Source: Sipunculus nudus (taxonomy: Eukaryota > Annelida > Sipuncula > Golfingiida > Sipunculidae). Taken from it: DNA of 64,000 nt. Where the stretch lies: positions 52,775,624-52,839,623 of the forward strand of contig CM049308.1 in NCBI GenBank assembly GCA_026874595.1. Direction: 5' to 3'. Within the stretch, counting starts at the first letter, position 1, and every line of letters begins with the position of its first letter. The position numbers were made by a program, and so were the translations under genes. The notes beneath the pieces are model-generated. The model saw only the letters and a list, made by a program, of their open reading frames with translations, was not told the origin of the DNA and did no database searches. Below are positions 61,439 through 64,000 of the stretch, in pieces.

Positions 61439-64000
61439 CATATTAATATAACAGACCGTAGAGAAAATGTTATAAAAAAATTGTAAATTCACTTATAGGC
61501 TCTTTAGAACTTCAGACATTCGCTCTGTCTTAACGACAGGATATGACTTCTGGATTATTCCTGAACTTGTGCATATAAAACCTTAAATCCAGAAGGCTTA
61601 ATAATAAAATATCATTTATAGCATATGGATACATTCATCCTCATTAAATAGACAGTGCCATCAACAGGCCGTGGACCTATCCTTAAAAAAATCACTTAAG
61701 TGTAATATCTTGGAGAACTTATATAAGCCACAGAATTAATTACGATAAACAAGCTTTAAAATCCTGGAAATATATTCACAAAAATTCGGAATTTCAACCT
61801 GGAAATGTGTTGTACAGTTAGATATTGACTCTACGGATAATCTAGCTGATATGGATTTGACGATGATGTCACGAAATCGATCGCTATAAATTGGTATCAA
61901 CTGCATTAGCATTTTGCCCTATGTATGGGCCTCATTTTTTCTGAGTCGGAACGATAACACACAGGTCTGTGCAGTTCGTAAATATCTCTAAAATATACTT
62001 AGTGTTTCAGCAAGAAGGAGAAACTATACAACTTTCTTTCTTCTGGTGATTTCTGTTTTAATTCTGTCGCTATGCAAAAAATCAGATCGCGTCAGGAACC
62101 GTTGCGGCTCAGATAATCCGAATATCGAGTGTCTTGAGTACTCTGCTGCTCTTCTTCTAGCAGTGACAACCCAACTCAGTAGGCAATCGGATAACTGGCC
62201 TGGTAAGCCTACTCGAGTCGTGATACAAGTAATATCGAGTAATTTATCGTAGTGGTCTTGCATCAGGTTGCATTCATATTGTGATAAACGGCCCATAATC
62301 TCAATATTATGCTAAGAGTGATGAAATAACACAATAGTATACATGTGAGCTCACAACCAAAACTGAAACACCGTCTCCAGGGACACGGGTTATTTCCTGT
62401 ATCGCCTAGCTGAAAGCTGCCTGAGTCTTGTAACCCGTGCGAGCCATGCTTGTATTCATGCGGTCATATTTTAACATACATGCCGAAGGGTTTACCAACG
62501 TGCCGGGTTAAAACGGAATTGTTCTCGCTCATGTTTGGTATTATTAGAAAGTACACAAAAGAATGCTAACGATTAGTCTAGTTAATGTTGATTGACAGTG
62601 TACCTGTAGGCCATGAAGCGCTGTCAGAAATGACGAAAATATTTGCATCTTCATAAGGCCTTATACTGCGTTCCTCAGACCTAGATGTAAAGACACTCTG
62701 GCGCAAGTAATCTAATCATAATGCCAGAGGGTCGATATGACGCTACTCGATCTTCTTCCAGACACGGTTACCAGAGCAATTAACCGCCCTACCATAGTGA
62801 CAACCCAATGCAGGAAGTAGAAGTACTCAAAGAGGACATATTATCAGTCAGCACACGTAAATTATGTGAATATTATACACACTCAAGTTACTTGAATTTC
62901 ATTTATATCGTAACATGTGTTGGGTGGTATAGGCCTCATGTATATGGGCCTTTATATATACAAATTTATTTATTTACGCATAATCCGGTTAATTAATACG
63001 TTTTATAAATATTATTGATAAAAATTGTTAAATTGCTTATCAAGACCTTTTTTCTCAGATATCGCTCTATTTTCAGGTAAAAATTGTAGGATATATAACA
63101 ATAACAGAGCTGAAAATATGAATTAGTTATTAATTACGGTATTTTCATGATATTTCAAGGAGAATTTTTTTAGAAACTTTATATTACGGACGAAGTGAGG
63201 ATGAATACGTCTCAAAGTTTTGTCCCCCCTCCCCTCTAAAATAACTCCTGGACTTGCCCCTTTATGTTTCAGTTTGTTAAAGTTAGAGCTAAATTAGTTT
63301 TTCCCAACAACGAAGCCGGAAGAAAAAATGGGTAGAGACCAGTCCACACACTCCTCGGAGTAAAACTTTTTCCGTGACACCTTCCCCAGAATCGGCAGTT
63401 GCCGGTGAAATCTGAGAGAGGGAAAACAACCAAACATGTTCACCCCACGACTCAACAGCTCCCGATCAGGGTACTCACCATTTACCACACCAGGGAGAAC
63501 CCCAAGTTCTACAGCAAAAGCTAAAAACAGGCGGAGTGGAATGTTCACTCCACAGAGAAGGTAACCGAAGGATACAGCACCGTTCTTGTATTATCGCCCC
63601 ACGGCGAGGGTTCCAGTTTAAATGAACGAAGTGCTACCATGCTACCTACAAATGTACTACTACAGACCACTGGGCTGTGCCAGTACAGGCCACTGTGCTA
63701 CCCCTAATCTGGCCAATCATGGGGCTTCATGCCTGACTTGGGGCATAAGATCTCGAGGAGCAGGGCTACCACTGCCAGGGCAATTAGTGTGTCTATGGCT
63801 GGTGCCAAACCTCATAATTATGTTGAGTACACAGTGGTCAACTGATAATCTCAGTATCTGCTTTGTTATGAACTTCCTTTATTGTGTGCACAAATCACTA
63901 TATCTTACATAAAAAAAATGTTACATATAAAAATTTTAAGATATTATGTACTGTATCACCAATAAATGAGTTAAAATATGATAAAAATGTGTTTTTTTTA
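61435..64000. other. intergenic, no gene identified
   Basis: Short open frames at 62024-62296 (minus), 63294-63548 (minus) and 63622-63912 (plus) lie in slightly more GC-rich pieces, probably dispersed repeats: GAAGTGCTACCATGCTACCT at 63629 is related to the motif near 5295 and 17530. No protein family was recognised. Confidence 0.35.

Noticed and set aside
62024-62296. Overlapping frames on both strands at 62.0-62.3 kb
   Set aside because: Both strands open over a small GC-richer repeat-like piece; no family recognised.
63622-63912. 96-codon open frame near the right edge
   Set aside because: Overlaps a dispersed-repeat motif also seen near 5295 and 17530; the translation has no recognisable domain.

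Overview
The window looks like AT-rich nuclear DNA of an invertebrate animal, most likely a mollusc and plausibly a bivalve. Split genes with GT-AG introns, many (TA)n microsatellites, foldback elements, a solo-LTR-like element and 120-145 bp arrays rich in AGGTCA support this. The species cannot be named from sequence alone. The only recognisable gene content is one family: ten copies or fragments of a cGAS-like receptor (cGLR, Mab-21/cGAS nucleotidyltransferase superfamily) whose second exon adds a conserved linker, four predicted membrane segments and a conserved cytosolic-looking tail. Letters A-K (no D) are used here. Each fuller copy has exon 1 (about 336-353 codons: the whole catalytic core), a phase-0 intron after a conserved ...ALK, and exon 2 (about 270-280 codons: linker, membrane part, tail). 

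Layout: A (1-1957, +) is a relic entering at the left edge. B (8013-11833, +) is nearly intact with one frameshift. C (19300-21741, -) and E (30504-32940, -) are twins inside a direct tandem segmental duplication (16518-27721 and 27722-38146). F (38609-40683, +) is the best-preserved copy; its single frame problem would be resolved by removal of a 35-nt GTAAGT...CTGCAG segment. G (47443-48799, +) is a heavily decayed relic. H (50741-52963, +) and I (54090-57098, +) are recent pseudogenes. J (58090-58431, +) is an exon 2 tail and K (about 60960-61172, +) an exon 1 fragment. 

The rest is intergenic: a minus-strand LTR-like element near 4.0-4.6 kb, a TE-like repeat at 42.7-45.1 kb with an internal tandem array, two foldback/MITE-like elements at 41.3 and 42.3 kb, three copies of a hairpin repeat embedded in (TA)n, and dispersed short repeats. 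No tRNA, rRNA, CRISPR array or unrelated protein gene could be supported. 

Biology: cGLRs are nucleic-acid-triggered enzymes that make cyclic dinucleotides which activate STING. In B, E and F all three metal-binding acids are present, so those copies descend from active-site-competent enzymes. G and I have lost the second and/or third catalytic acid and look like a pseudoenzyme branch. The unusual point is the multi-pass membrane module behind a cGAS-type core. The second is that every copy carries at least one apparent lesion, and in C, F and H the stop falls just before the first membrane segment, which would leave a soluble product.
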